A stretch of 64,000 bases of DNA from Rhizobium leguminosarum (GTDB lineage: Bacteria > Pseudomonadota > Alphaproteobacteria > Rhizobiales > Rhizobiaceae): positions 62,001 to 126,000 of the forward strand of contig NZ_CP025014.1 of NCBI RefSeq assembly GCF_002953715.1. The letters run 5' to 3'. The notes under the pieces were generated by a model. That model saw only the letters and a list, made by a program, of their open reading frames with translations, did not search any database and was not told where the DNA came from. How positions within the stretch are numbered: the first letter of the stretch is position 1; every line of letters begins with the position of its first letter. Position numbers and translations under genes: made by a program. This document shows positions 8,337 to 17,633 of the stretch, in pieces.

Positions 8337-9279
8337 ATTTCGCAATCTTATCGCTGCGGTTCGTGGCGAAATCGGCAAAGCGGTGCAGGGGCAGGATGCG
8401 ATCATCGATCTCGTCCTGATCTCGATCTTTGCCGGCGGGCATTGCCTGGTCGAAGGTCCGCCCGGCACGGCCAAAACCCTGCTTGCCCGGTCGGTCTCCG
8501 CCGCCATGGCGCTGCAATATCGTCGCATCCAGTTCACGCCAGACCTGATGCCCGGCGACGTTCTGGGCGTCAATCTCTTCAATTTCCAGACCAATCAGTT
8601 CCACCTGACCAAGGGCCCGGTCTTTACCGACATTCTGCTGGCCGATGAGATCAATCGCGCCCCCCCGAAGACGCAATCGGCTTTGCTGCAGGCGATGAAC
8701 GAGCGAATGGTCACGCTTGATGGAACCGATTATTCCCTGGGGCCGGACTTCTTCGTGCTTGCCACGCAAAACCCGATCGAGCAGCAGGGCACCTATCCTT
8801 TGCCCGAAGCACAGCTCGATCGCTTCCTGTTCAAGCTTGTCGTCGATTTTCCCAGCCGCGATACGGAAATTGCCATCCTCTCCAAACACGCGACGCAGGC
8901 GCTGAAATCAGACCTGCGCAATGCCGGCATACGTCCGCTTGTCACAAGCGCGGCACTTGCCGAGGGGCGGGCGTTGATCGATGCGATCCGTCTGGACAAC
9001 ACGATCCTGACCTACATCGTCGACCTGGTGCGCGCCACGCGCTCCGATCCCGACATTCTCTACGGCGCGTCCACCCGCGCGGCCGACGCTGTTGCATCGG
9101 CAGTGCGCGTGCGCGCGGCTTTCGAGGGAAGGGATTACGGCTTGCCAGACGATGTCCAGGCGTTGCTGGTGCCTGCCTTGCGCCATCGCATCGTGCTTTC
9201 GCCCTCCGCGGAAATTGATGGGCGCACGCCGGACGAGGTGCTGCGCAATATCATGAACCGCGTGGATGCGCCCCGTTAA
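8323..9279 (+). CDS. MoxR family AAA+ ATPase
   Basis: 318 aa, normal MoxR length. Walker A GPPGTAKT at about 46-53, Walker B DILLADEINRAPPKTQ at about 104-119, sensor 1 ATQNPIEQQGTYPLPEAQLD and the C-terminal lid with GASTRAADAV. TTG start preceded by GGGGAG; its first codons overlap the DUF4350 gene. MoxR ATPases act as chaperones that assemble or activate protein complexes, typically with vWA-like partners. Here the partner would be the DUF58 protein whose ATG follows the stop codon directly at 9280. The client complex is not known. Confidence 0.93.
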   Translation: MDLGEFRNLIAAVRGEIGKAVQGQDAIIDLVLISIFAGGHCLVEGPPGTAKTLLARSVSAAMALQYRRIQFTPDLMPGDVLGVNLFNFQTNQFHLTKGPVFTDILLADEINRAPPKTQSALLQAMNERMVTLDGTDYSLGPDFFVLATQNPIEQQGTYPLPEAQLDRFLFKLVVDFPSRDTEIAILSKHATQALKSDLRNAGIRPLVTSAALAEGRALIDAIRLDNTILTYIVDLVRATRSDPDILYGASTRAADAVASAVRVRAAFEGRDYGLPDDVQALLVPALRHRIVLSPSAEIDGRTPDEVLRNIMNRVDAPR

Positions 9280-10599
9280 ATGCGGCCATCCTCCACTCTG
9301 ATCGCGCTCGTTCTGATATCAGCCGCGGTGACGATCTTCACCAGCGTGTGGTGGCGCGACATGAGCTACGTCTTGCTCCTCATGTGGCTTGCACTTGCAG
9401 CCCTGACCGTCGCCGATCTGGTCATCTCCAACCTGGCGGGCAGGATGACGGTCGATTTCGATCTGCCGCCGCAGGGCTTTGTCGGCCACACCGCCGCGTT
9501 TACGGTCGGCATCCGGTCGCAGAAGGGCGCGCTGTCCCGGAAAATCGAAATCCGGCTCGATCTCGCTCCCGAGCTGGTCGTCGACGAAATCAGATGGCTC
9601 AACCCTGCATCGGGTGCCGGAGAAGGAGAGGTCAAGGCCTCTCTGGACCTTCATCTGACCCGGCGGGGACGATACGCGGTCAACGCGCTATGGCTGAAGT
9701 GGCCATCGCGATTGAAGCTGCTCGAGATCATCGCGAAGATGCCCGTCGGGCAAGAGATCGCTGTCCAGCCCGACATATCGCCGGTGCTGTCGGGAGCGAT
9801 CAAGACCCAGATCCTGCCGCTGGAGGCCGGCCAGAAAGATTTGCGGTTGCGCGGCGAGGGATCGGAGTTCCACCAGCTGCGTGAATTTGTAAGCGGCATG
9901 GATCCGCGCAGCATCGATTGGAAGCGGTCGGCGCGCATGCGCAGTCTCGTCGTGCGCGAGATGAGGGCCGAACGAAACCACCAGATCATCCTCTGCGTCG
10001 ATTCCGGGCGGCTGATGGCCGAGCAGCTTGCCGGCTTCACGAAGCTCGATCGCGCCATCAATGCAGCGCTCGCCATGTGCTGGGGCGCAGGCCTTGCCGG
10101 CGATCTCGTCGGCTTCTATAGCTTCGACAGCCGTCCGCGTCTCTTCGTGCCGGCCTTGCCCGGACGCGCAGCCTTTCCGCGACTGCAGACGGTGTGCGCC
10201 GGGCTGCGCTACGAAACCCAGGAGACCAACCATACTTTGGGGCTGACCCACCTGTCGGGACGCCTGAAGCGACGGTCGCTGGTTGTGATATTCTCCGATT
10301 TCGTCGACACCATCACGGCGGAGCTGATGATCGAGAACATACAGGTGCTCGCCCGGCATCACTTCGTCGTCTATGTCGCCTTGCGCGATCCGATGCTGGG
10401 GAAGCTCATCGAGCCCGAGGAAACGACGCTCGATGCCGTCGCTCGCTCGGTTGCGGCGCGCCAGATTCTTCACGAAAGGCGCGCCGTCATGGAAAAGCTG
10501 GCGCGTCTCGGGGTGCTTTGCCTCGACAGCACGCCGGAGGCACTGACTTCGGATCTCATTGCGCGCTACATCGAAATCAAATCCCGTGAGATGATATGA
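9280..10599 (+). CDS. DUF58 domain protein (vWA-like partner of MoxR)
   Basis: 439 aa. Two N-terminal membrane helices (about 5-46) anchor a beta-rich region and the DUF58 core GEGSEFHQLREFVSGMDPRS-IDWKRSAR (about 195-222), followed by a vWA-type fold starting IILCVDSGRLMA. The metal-site motif is reduced to DSG, lacking the full DxSxS. Start directly abuts the moxR stop. DUF58 proteins are the usual MoxR partners; the pair is thought to drive maturation of envelope or periplasmic complexes, with details unproven for this operon. Confidence 0.87.
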   Translation: MRPSSTLIALVLISAAVTIFTSVWWRDMSYVLLLMWLALAALTVADLVISNLAGRMTVDFDLPPQGFVGHTAAFTVGIRSQKGALSRKIEIRLDLAPELVVDEIRWLNPASGAGEGEVKASLDLHLTRRGRYAVNALWLKWPSRLKLLEIIAKMPVGQEIAVQPDISPVLSGAIKTQILPLEAGQKDLRLRGEGSEFHQLREFVSGMDPRSIDWKRSARMRSLVVREMRAERNHQIILCVDSGRLMAEQLAGFTKLDRAINAALAMCWGAGLAGDLVGFYSFDSRPRLFVPALPGRAAFPRLQTVCAGLRYETQETNHTLGLTHLSGRLKRRSLVVIFSDFVDTITAELMIENIQVLARHHFVVYVALRDPMLGKLIEPEETTLDAVARSVAARQILHERRAVMEKLARLGVLCLDSTPEALTSDLIARYIEIKSREMI

Positions 10600-11675
10600 T
10601 GGATATCGGTATCGACGGCAGGATGGATAGGGGCGCGACAGTCAATGTCGGCACCGTTCAGAACGATACGCTTCGTTCGGCCCGCTTCCGGCTGGAGCGC
10701 GAGGTACACTGGCGTCAACTGGACGAACTGGTGACGCGTGCCGAGAAAGGGGGCGCAGCCACACTCGGCTATGATGAAGTCCGCAATCTCGCCACCGGAT
10801 ACAGGCAGGCGATGAACTCGTTGAGCGTGGCGCGCGATATTTCTCTCGATCGCGCCCTGATCGCCTATTTGGAAAGCCTCTGCGCCCGGGCCTATCTCGT
10901 CGTCTACGCTCCGCAGGAAAGCCTGGGCGGCCTGATGTCGCGCCTGCTGTTGCACGGCATTCCCCAGGCCGTGCGGCGCTCGGCCCTGCCTTTGTTCATC
11001 GGCTTCCTGGCGCTCATTTTGGGCGCGCTGGCGGGTTACAGGCTCTGCACCAACGACCCAAGCTGGTTCTATACCTTGGTGCCGCCGGAGATGGCCGACC
11101 AGCGCACGCCTGATGCCTCGACCGATTACCTCCGCTCGACCATCTATGGCGATGAAGGGCATGACAGCGACCGGCTGGCCGCATTTTCCGCCTTTCTCTT
11201 TTCCCACAACACCACCATCGTCATCCTGATCTTCACGCTTGGTGTTTTCGTGTCGGTGCCGAGCTTCATCCTGACCTTTTACAATGGTCTGATCCTCGGC
11301 GCGTTCTTCGCGATGTTTTATCGCAGAGGGCTGGGCTACGATGTCTTCGCCTGGCTCTCGATCCACGGCGTGACCGAGCTTGCGGCCATCGCCATTGCCT
11401 GCGCGGGTGGGGCAAGGCTCGGACTTGCCGTTCTCCTGCCCGGTGCCAGAACGCGAAAGGAAGCCTTGCGCCACCAGGCGCATGATGCCGTCAAGCTCGC
11501 CATCCTGGCGGCGCTGATGCTCATCGTGGCAGCCTTCATCGAAGGGTTCCTGCGTCAGCTGATTCAGGATCCGCTCTGGCGCATCGCTATCGGCTGGGGG
11601 ATGGGCCTCTTCTGGGTAGGCTGGCTGCTGCTTGGAGGCCGCCAAAGCAAGGTTTCGCGCGAGGCCATGCGATGA
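10596..11675 (+). CDS. Stage II sporulation protein M-like membrane protein
   Basis: 359 aa. Cytoplasmic N-terminus of about 125 residues (RFRLEREVHWRQLDELVTRA) followed by several membrane helices, including FSHNTTIVILIFTLGV, the FILTFYNGLILGAFFAMFY block and WLSIHGVTELAAIAIACAGG, the pattern of the SpoIIM/DUF95 family. Sporulation is not implied: SpoIIM-like proteins are widespread next to RDD and MoxR/DUF58 genes in non-sporulating bacteria. Overlaps the DUF58 stop by 4 bp (ATGA) and the RDD start by 4 bp. Confidence 0.85.
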   Translation: MMDIGIDGRMDRGATVNVGTVQNDTLRSARFRLEREVHWRQLDELVTRAEKGGAATLGYDEVRNLATGYRQAMNSLSVARDISLDRALIAYLESLCARAYLVVYAPQESLGGLMSRLLLHGIPQAVRRSALPLFIGFLALILGALAGYRLCTNDPSWFYTLVPPEMADQRTPDASTDYLRSTIYGDEGHDSDRLAAFSAFLFSHNTTIVILIFTLGVFVSVPSFILTFYNGLILGAFFAMFYRRGLGYDVFAWLSIHGVTELAAIAIACAGGARLGLAVLLPGARTRKEALRHQAHDAVKLAILAALMLIVAAFIEGFLRQLIQDPLWRIAIGWGMGLFWVGWLLLGGRQSKVSREAMR

Positions 11676-12571
11676 GCCAGGCAGTCACCGACGGCAGGCG
11701 CACCGAGCAGTTCATCCCGCCGGAAGGCGTCCCGATCACCTTCGCCATTGCCTCGATCGGAACCCGTTTCGGCGCGCAATTCCTCGACATCGTCTTCACC
11801 TCGATCATCATATTCATCTTTGCCACCGCCATCATCTTCACAGGCGTGCTGCCTATGACGGCGGAGGCGATGCTCATGGTGATGCTCGGTTTTTTGGTGC
11901 AGACCCCCTATTACATTCTCTCGGAGCTCATCTGGAACGGACGCACGCTCGGAAAGAGAATCACGGGCATCCGCGTCATCAACATGGACGGACGGCGGCT
12001 GACGCCGCACCAGGTGACCGCACGCAACCTGATGAAACAGGTCGAGATTTTCGCCCCCATGGGCCTTTTGGCTTCGGTCGGCACGCAGTCGGCCTGGGAA
12101 AACGGTCTCACGAGCCTCTGGCTTTTAGCGGTGGTCATCGTCCCCTTCACCAACCGACGCCGGCAAAGGCTTGGCGACATCATCGCCGGCACCCTGGTGG
12201 TCGACACTCCGCGCTCCGTGCTGCTCTCCGATCTCGTGCTATCTGCTCCTGCCGCCGCATCGACGCAGGCGGAATTCGAATTCCTGCCGGAACATCTCGA
12301 TGTCTACGGCAAGTATGAGCTGCAGACGCTGGAGGACGTGCTTCGCGACTCCACAAAGAGGTCCAACTATAAGGAGATCGAACAGATCGTGCGAACCATT
12401 ACCCGAAGGATCCGGTATGAAGACACCGTGAAGCCCGGCCGGGAGCTGCACTTCCTCAACGAGTTCTATCGGGCCCAGCGCGAGCATCTGGAAAGCTTGA
12501 AGCTTTTCGGCACGCTTCGCGAAAACAAATATCATGAGCATTCGCGATCAGAGGCGAAGAAACTTGTTTGA
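11672..12571 (+). CDS. RDD family membrane protein
   Basis: 299 aa. RDD domain at about 25-195: SIGTRFGAQFLDIVF supplies the R..D pair in helix 1, and LGKRITGIRVINMDGRRLTP is the conserved loop, followed by NRRRQRLGDIIAGTLVV. A soluble C-terminal extension of about 90 residues follows. RDD proteins are membrane proteins of largely unknown role (a few act as Na+/H+ antiporters). It is the last gene of the 5.2-12.6 kb operon, overlapping the SpoIIM-like gene by 4 bp. Confidence 0.87.
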   Translation: MSQAVTDGRRTEQFIPPEGVPITFAIASIGTRFGAQFLDIVFTSIIIFIFATAIIFTGVLPMTAEAMLMVMLGFLVQTPYYILSELIWNGRTLGKRITGIRVINMDGRRLTPHQVTARNLMKQVEIFAPMGLLASVGTQSAWENGLTSLWLLAVVIVPFTNRRRQRLGDIIAGTLVVDTPRSVLLSDLVLSAPAAASTQAEFEFLPEHLDVYGKYELQTLEDVLRDSTKRSNYKEIEQIVRTITRRIRYEDTVKPGRELHFLNEFYRAQREHLESLKLFGTLRENKYHEHSRSEAKKLV

Positions 12572-12581
12572 GGTGGGGTGA

Positions 12582-13109
12582 ATGCGTTGGGCATGGAAAG
12601 TGGCAAGTCACCGCCACCAAATGATGATTGGGAGCTGGTACCAAAAACAGCTTAAGCGAGAGGGGATTTTACCCTCGCCGAAAGTGTGCAGCATCGTCAC
12701 CTCTCAACCCGGAGGGCACATACTGCGCCTCACCTTTCTCGCAATCCCCGTATTATTAGCTGGCTGCATGACCCCTGAGCGATGGGATAAGGTCTATTCC
12801 ACGCAGACCGCGCCGACAGCTAGCGACAGATCCAGCGCCATCGAGTATGCGCGGAAGACATATTATAACTATTACTCAATTAGCGACGCGAGCATATCGA
12901 ACGTCATAACGCTAGATAGTGGAGATCGGCTCATTTGCTTACGGTTCAACGCAAGAAATCGTCTAAGCGCATATGCAGGCATCTCGAAGAGTCCCTTGCG
13001 CTACTTCCATGGAGGAGGCCCTCCGCTCAGTTTGGTTGGAGACGACTATCGCTGCAGCGCAAGCCGGCTGCAGTACTCTCCATTCCCCGAACTGGAACGT
13101 CTTTTTTAA
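12582..13109 (+). CDS. Putative lipoprotein
   Basis: Up to 175 aa. The lipobox LLAGC (cysteine at residue 62 from the ATG at 12582) follows a hydrophobic run LRLTFLAIPV, so a start close to residue 46 is more likely; a CTG at 12723 with GGAGG seven bases upstream is the best fit, while 12582 has a plausible GAGGTGGGG site of its own. The mature part is polar with tyrosine-rich YARKTYYNYYSIS. No family recognised. It lies 10 bp after the RDD gene and could be its last co-transcribed member. Confidence 0.5.
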   Translation: MRWAWKVASHRHQMMIGSWYQKQLKREGILPSPKVCSIVTSQPGGHILRLTFLAIPVLLAGCMTPERWDKVYSTQTAPTASDRSSAIEYARKTYYNYYSISDASISNVITLDSGDRLICLRFNARNRLSAYAGISKSPLRYFHGGGPPLSLVGDDYRCSASRLQYSPFPELERLF

Positions 13110-13283
13110 AGCATTGAGAAGGCTTGAGCTCGACGACAGGTGATTGGATGCCAGTTTCGCTGTTGTTAGAGCCCTCCTACCGATCGAACTCTGAAGGAAT
13201 TGTGGTTTTGAGTTGCAGCGAATTTACTTCGGAAATCCGCCGGGTTGTACTGCGCCCAGAGATTGTACTTTAGGGATAATGTA

Positions 13284-13616
13284 ATGAAGCTGCGTATCTT
13301 AGGCGCTTTCGCGCTTGTTCTTGCTGCTACGGGTCACGCTCAGGCCGACGATCGCACCGCCGCATCAGCAATCTTCTTTCATGATGTGACGAAATCGACA
13401 TGCGGTTTCAAGATGACGCCAGAGTCGGCGTTAAAAGCTGCAACCACTCTTGGAATGTCGGGTCTTATTAGCGAGCCATTGCTTTCGGCGGTGTTTGCAA
13501 TTTGTGGAGAGGTAAAAAAAGGAAACAAAAGCAAAACCATCGTAATCCAGGTTCCCGACAACCGCAAAGTGCTGCGGAAAGTCATGGTTGAAAGAGCCAA
13601 GTGGTGGCAAGCATGA
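13284..13616 (+). CDS. Hypothetical exported protein
   Basis: 110 aa. Signal peptide MKLRILGAFALVLAATGHAQA with cleavage near residue 21, then a small mature domain with two cysteines (STCGFKM and AICGEV) that could form a disulphide. Start chosen at the ATG directly before MKLRILG rather than one 13 codons upstream, because it gives a clean signal peptide. No family recognised. Flanked by a putative lipoprotein gene and a convergent FkbM gene. Confidence 0.5.
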   Translation: MKLRILGAFALVLAATGHAQADDRTAASAIFFHDVTKSTCGFKMTPESALKAATTLGMSGLISEPLLSAVFAICGEVKKGNKSKTIVIQVPDNRKVLRKVMVERAKWWQA

Positions 13617-13766
13617 TAAGGGCGGCAGGGCTTGGCGGAGATGACAAACCCGCTGTAACTGCCGGATACCCAAGCAAGTGACAAGTGCTGCATCTTCACC
13701 GCGTGTCTGGTGAATGACTCAATTGACGCAGGGGAAAGAGTCTCTCCGGCATTCACGGCCGAACAT

Positions 13767-14645
13767 CTAAGGCAGAAACAGCACGTTGTACTGTCCGAAA
13801 TTGCCCGGCAGGTCGCGGACCTTCATTTCCTCTTCGCGATCCTCGAAGATGACGAGGCAATTCTCGTAGAAGCCGGAGAGCATTGATATGAAGGCCTTCG
13901 TTCCCTCCGGTCCGTAGAAGATCGGCGTGAACTCCATATAGAGCGGCACGCGGCGGGCAAGCAGCGGCTGCATTGAGCGGCAGGCGACCGGCTCGTAGCC
14001 CTCGATATCCATCCAGACGAGGCCAATCGAGGCCGGGTCGATCGAAAGTCCGGCAAGGATCTCGGGCACCGGCTTCACCGGCACGCTGATCTTCTTGTCC
14101 GTCGGGCTTTGACGGATAGCGCTGCTCTTGCCGTGATTGTTGAGGTTGAGGAAAAAGTCGATCTCGCCTTCGTTCTCGCCGGCGGCGCAATGGGTGAGCC
14201 GGACCTTCTCCTCCAGCCGGTTCTGGCGGATATTGAGCTGAAGCAGCGGGAAATTGCGCGGATCGGGCTCGATGCTGACGATCTGGGCGTAGGTGTCGCT
14301 GAGGGCGAAATAGACGGTCTGGGTGCCGATATTGCCGCCGATCTCCAGCAGCGTTGCGTCCTTTCGCAAGAGGCCGCGCTCGCGCAGGATGACGATCAGC
14401 CGGTCGACGGCCTCGCGTTCGAAATGGCCCTTTCGGAAGACCTTGCGGCCGATATAGTCCGAAGGCGAGAAAGTCATCAGATGGTCGCCGGCGTCGACCG
14501 TCATCGAGACCACCCGCGGGCCGATATTCTCGATCAGCAGGCGGCGGCCGAAGCGGGTGTCGAAGAAGCGCGAAGCGGCCGCATTGCGCGCCTTGCGCAA
14601 GCGGCGGCTCCAGTATTTGGCGGTCAGCCAGGGCTTGCCGGGCAT
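13767..14645 (-). CDS. FkbM family methyltransferase
   Basis: 292 aa. The FkbM core lies at about 95-265: LLEIGGNIGTQTVYFAL is the SAM-binding glycine motif, VSIEPDPRNFPLLQLNIRQN the family hallmark, and LVWMDIEGYEPVACRSMQ the acidic block. FkbM enzymes methylate hydroxyl groups of sugars or polyketides. The ATG overlaps the last base of the upstream cyclase stop (TGATG), so the two are translationally coupled, an odd pairing. The substrate is unknown; the glycosyltransferase/deacetylase pair across the divergent promoter suggests a surface glycan, which is inference. Confidence 0.87.
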   Translation of the reverse strand: MPGKPWLTAKYWSRRLRKARNAAASRFFDTRFGRRLLIENIGPRVVSMTVDAGDHLMTFSPSDYIGRKVFRKGHFEREAVDRLIVILRERGLLRKDATLLEIGGNIGTQTVYFALSDTYAQIVSIEPDPRNFPLLQLNIRQNRLEEKVRLTHCAAGENEGEIDFFLNLNNHGKSSAIRQSPTDKKISVPVKPVPEILAGLSIDPASIGLVWMDIEGYEPVACRSMQPLLARRVPLYMEFTPIFYGPEGTKAFISMLSGFYENCLVIFEDREEEMKVRDLPGNFGQYNVLFLP

Positions 14646-16363
14646 CAGGGTTTTCCTTCGAGCGGCTCTGCCGCTTTCTCTCTCGGAATGACGTAGACTT
14701 TCAAGGGCAGGGCCCGGCCGCGCACATTGATTTCACGGCTTTCTATGCCGGCGAGGTTAGCACCCGAAAGGCTCGCTACCGGCTCGGAGATGACGATCGC
14801 CGCCTCGAACTCCTTGGCGGCGGTCTCGAGCCGGCTCGCAACATTGACGGTATCGCCGATCGCCGTCATGCTGCGCACCCGTCCGTATCCCATCGTGCCG
14901 ACGACGGCCGGGCCGGTGTGAATGCCGATCGCGATGCGCAGCGGCAGTGCCAGCTCATCGGCCAGCTCGGCGGCGAGTTTCTCGATCTCGGCGACGATCG
15001 CCGCTGCTGCGTTGAGCGCCTGGCGGCAGGCTTCTTCCGGCGCGGTGTTGAGCCCGAAGAGCGCCATGGCGCCGTCGCCGATGAACTTGTCGAGCCGCCC
15101 GCCCGCCTGCTCCACCGCCTTGCCGATGATGGCGAAATAGCGGTTCAGCAGGAAGACGACATCGAAGGGCAGGCGGGTTTCCGTCAGTGTTGTGAAATGA
15201 CGGATATCGACGAAGAGCACGGCGATCTCGCGCTCGCGACCGGGGCTCGTCTCCTGGCTGTTGGCGGGAAGAGCCGCCTCGATCGCCGGCACGAGAAGCG
15301 GCGCGACCGCAACGTCGCCGTTCGGACGAAGCTGGCAGGCGAGCCGGACATCCGGGCCGGCATTGATGCGCCTCAGTGTCGTCTGTTCCATCTTGTCAGG
15401 GGCCGGCAGGCTGTCGTAATCGCCAAGGATCTGCACACGGCAGGTGGAGCACTGGCCCTTGCCGCCGCAGACGGCATAATGCGGCAGGCCGCCGAGCCGG
15501 CTTGCTTCCAGCACCGAGAAGCCGCGTGGCACACGGATCACCTCGCCGCCCGGATAATTCACGGCGACCTGGTCAAGCCGCTCCTTCAGCTTGCGCCGGG
15601 CGCGGGCGACGACGACGATGAGCAGCGAGGCCGAGAAGGCGCCGTAGAGCCCGGCACGGATCATGGCGACCTGACGGTGAACGTCCGGGTTGGAGGCGTA
15701 ACGGGTGTTGACGCCTTCCTTGTAAGCGCTGACCGTCATTGACTGCTGGTAGGAAGGGTCGGCGAGCGTCCGGCCCATTTCGACGAAGCCGAGCAGCGCG
15801 AGCACCGGCACGAGGATGGCGAGCGCCAGCATCAGCGGTGCGAAGTCCGGATACCAGGAGCGATAGCGCAGCCAGAAATGGATGCCGATGCAGCCGTGGA
15901 TCCAGACGGCGACGACGGCGAGCGCCTGCCGCGCGCCGTTTGCCGGGTTCCGGATCCACAGCGAACCGACGACCGTCTCGTAATCATCGATGTAGCCGTA
16001 GAACTCGTGGGCGATGCGTGTGCCGATGACATGATCCATAAGCAGCAGCGGGATCATCAAGCCGAGCACGATCTGCGCCATTTCCCCCTTCGGCATGACG
16101 AGGCTGCGGCGCATGTAGATGGCGCGCAGCACCAGCGCGATATGGATGAGAACCGACGAATAGAAGATGGCGGTCCCCAGAGGATTGCGCCAGATCGCCA
16201 GGAAGAGGTGGGCGGCTTTATCGGCGGCGGTGACTGAAATCAGGCCAATCGCATGGTTCGACAAATGCAAGAGGACGAAGATGAAAATGACGAGGCCGGA
16301 ACCGAGCCTCGCCCTTCTGATCGTACGTTCCGAAAAAATCCCTGTGGCCGAGACCGTCGTCAT
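14645..16363 (-). CDS. Membrane-anchored class III adenylate/guanylate cyclase with [2Fe-2S] ferredoxin domain
   Basis: 572 aa in three modules. Residues 20-255 hold about six membrane helices with many histidines placed near membrane faces (H33, H37, H52, H74, H111, H119, H156, H162), resembling succinate dehydrogenase cytochrome b-type anchors. Residues 265-355 are a plant-type ferredoxin with cysteines 299, 305, 308 and 343 (CGGKGQCSTC..). Residues 378-560 are a class III cyclase: AVLFVDIRHF and DKFIGDGAMALFG give the two metal aspartates (386, 430). The design suggests a redox-controlled cyclase. Haem binding and product are not shown; loss of the second metal Asp or the cysteines would argue against activity, but both are present. 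Confidence 0.85.
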   Translation of the reverse strand: MTTVSATGIFSERTIRRARLGSGLVIFIFVLLHLSNHAIGLISVTAADKAAHLFLAIWRNPLGTAIFYSSVLIHIALVLRAIYMRRSLVMPKGEMAQIVLGLMIPLLLMDHVIGTRIAHEFYGYIDDYETVVGSLWIRNPANGARQALAVVAVWIHGCIGIHFWLRYRSWYPDFAPLMLALAILVPVLALLGFVEMGRTLADPSYQQSMTVSAYKEGVNTRYASNPDVHRQVAMIRAGLYGAFSASLLIVVVARARRKLKERLDQVAVNYPGGEVIRVPRGFSVLEASRLGGLPHYAVCGGKGQCSTCRVQILGDYDSLPAPDKMEQTTLRRINAGPDVRLACQLRPNGDVAVAPLLVPAIEAALPANSQETSPGREREIAVLFVDIRHFTTLTETRLPFDVVFLLNRYFAIIGKAVEQAGGRLDKFIGDGAMALFGLNTAPEEACRQALNAAAAIVAEIEKLAAELADELALPLRIAIGIHTGPAVVGTMGYGRVRSMTAIGDTVNVASRLETAAKEFEAAIVISEPVASLSGANLAGIESREINVRGRALPLKVYVIPREKAAEPLEGKP

Positions 16364-16544
16364 TCATTCCCGTTCTTGTCGATGTAACTGCAGGCCCATA
16401 GAGATTGAGAAAGAGGCGGAATTGCTTCGATCGCGATCACATTCCATATGCTTATGCGCAAGTTTTAGGGAAAGGGACAATAGCGGAATTTTTCGTGATA
16501 GCACGAGTGCCAGTTGTAAACAGTCTGTCGTACATGAGGTGTCA

Positions 16545-17633
16545 ATGCGGGTGGCTTTCTACGCGCCGATGAAATCGCCGAACCATCCGGTGCCGTCGGG
16601 CGACCGGCTGATGGCGCGGCTGTTGATCAGGGCGCTGGAACTTGGCGGGCATCAGGTCGACATCGCGTCCGAATTTCGCACCTATTCCTCGACACCGGAG
16701 GCGGCAGCGGCGGTCGAACCCGCCATCCGCGCCGAGCTGGAGCGGCTGCGGCTGACATGGAAATCCGCGCCGCGACCGGAACTCTGGTTCTGCTATCATC
16801 CCTATTACAAATCGCCCGATCCCTTCGGGCCGGCGATATCCGCCGAATTTGCCATTCCCTATGTCACCGCCGAAGCCTCCTACGCGGCTAAACGCGACCG
16901 GACCGGCTGGGCAGCATCACAGAACCGCGTGGGCGAGGCGATCATGCAGGCAGCGGTCAATATCAGCTTCACCGAACGCGACCAGGCCGGGCTTGCAGCC
17001 GCATTTCCGCAGGCGCGGCTTGCCGGGCTGAAACCCTTCATCGACACGGCGCTGTTCGAGAAGGTGTCGCCGGCCCCCGATCCGCACCGGTTGATGACGG
17101 TGGCGATGATGCGGGCCGGCGACAAGATGGACAGTTATGTCATGCTCGCAAAAGCATTGCGGCTGATCGAAGACCGGCCCTGGACGCTTGCCGTCATCGG
17201 CGATGGTCCGATGCGCCAGGAGGTGCAGGGTCAGTTTGCCGGCCTTCCCGGCCGCATCGAATGGCTGGGCGAACGGAATGCCGTCGAGATCGCCGAACTG
17301 CTTGGGCATGGCGGCATCTATGTCTGGCCCGGTTGCGGCGAGGCCTATGGCCTTGCCTATCTGGAAGCCCAGGCCGCCGGCCTGCCCGTCGTCGCGCAGG
17401 AAACGGCAGGCGTGCCAGCAGTGGTCGAGGCTGGGGTGACCGGCCTGCTGACGCCGGATGGCGATGTCTCCGCCTATGCCGAGGCCGTGGCTGCCCTGCT
17501 TGACGACAGGCAAAGGCGCGACGCCATGGGGCAGGCGGCGCGGCGCTTCGTGCTTGGGGAACGTTCGCTTGTGATGGCGGCGCAGCTATTGAACGGAATT
17601 TTGCGGGACAGCGCAGCAACAGGAGTGACGTGA
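16545..17633 (+). CDS. Glycosyltransferase family 4 (GT-B fold)
   Basis: 362 aa. Start at the ATG giving MRVAFYAPMKSPNHPVPSGD, preceded by GAGGT; the reading frame is open farther upstream but antisense to the cyclase. The N-terminal acceptor domain has GDRLMARLLIRALELGGHQV; the C-terminal half has MTVAMMRAGDKMDSY, LAVIGDGPM and the nucleotide-sugar motif YVWPGCGEAYGLAYLEAQAA (E-x7-E type). Probably adds a hexose to a surface or capsular glycan. The stop overlaps the deacetylase start, so the two act together. Confidence 0.87.
   Translation: MRVAFYAPMKSPNHPVPSGDRLMARLLIRALELGGHQVDIASEFRTYSSTPEAAAAVEPAIRAELERLRLTWKSAPRPELWFCYHPYYKSPDPFGPAISAEFAIPYVTAEASYAAKRDRTGWAASQNRVGEAIMQAAVNISFTERDQAGLAAAFPQARLAGLKPFIDTALFEKVSPAPDPHRLMTVAMMRAGDKMDSYVMLAKALRLIEDRPWTLAVIGDGPMRQEVQGQFAGLPGRIEWLGERNAVEIAELLGHGGIYVWPGCGEAYGLAYLEAQAAGLPVVAQETAGVPAVVEAGVTGLLTPDGDVSAYAEAVAALLDDRQRRDAMGQAARRFVLGERSLVMAAQLLNGILRDSAATGVT

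Noticed and set aside
10566..11645. 359-residue open frame on the minus strand
   Set aside because: Mirror of the SpoIIM-like gene; no motifs and no ribosome site, while the plus-strand gene is operon-linked on both sides.
16167..16544. 126-residue N-terminal extension of the glycosyltransferase
   Set aside because: It runs antisense to the cyclase start, has no family match, and MRVAFYAP at 16545 has the ribosome site and the expected GT-B beginning.
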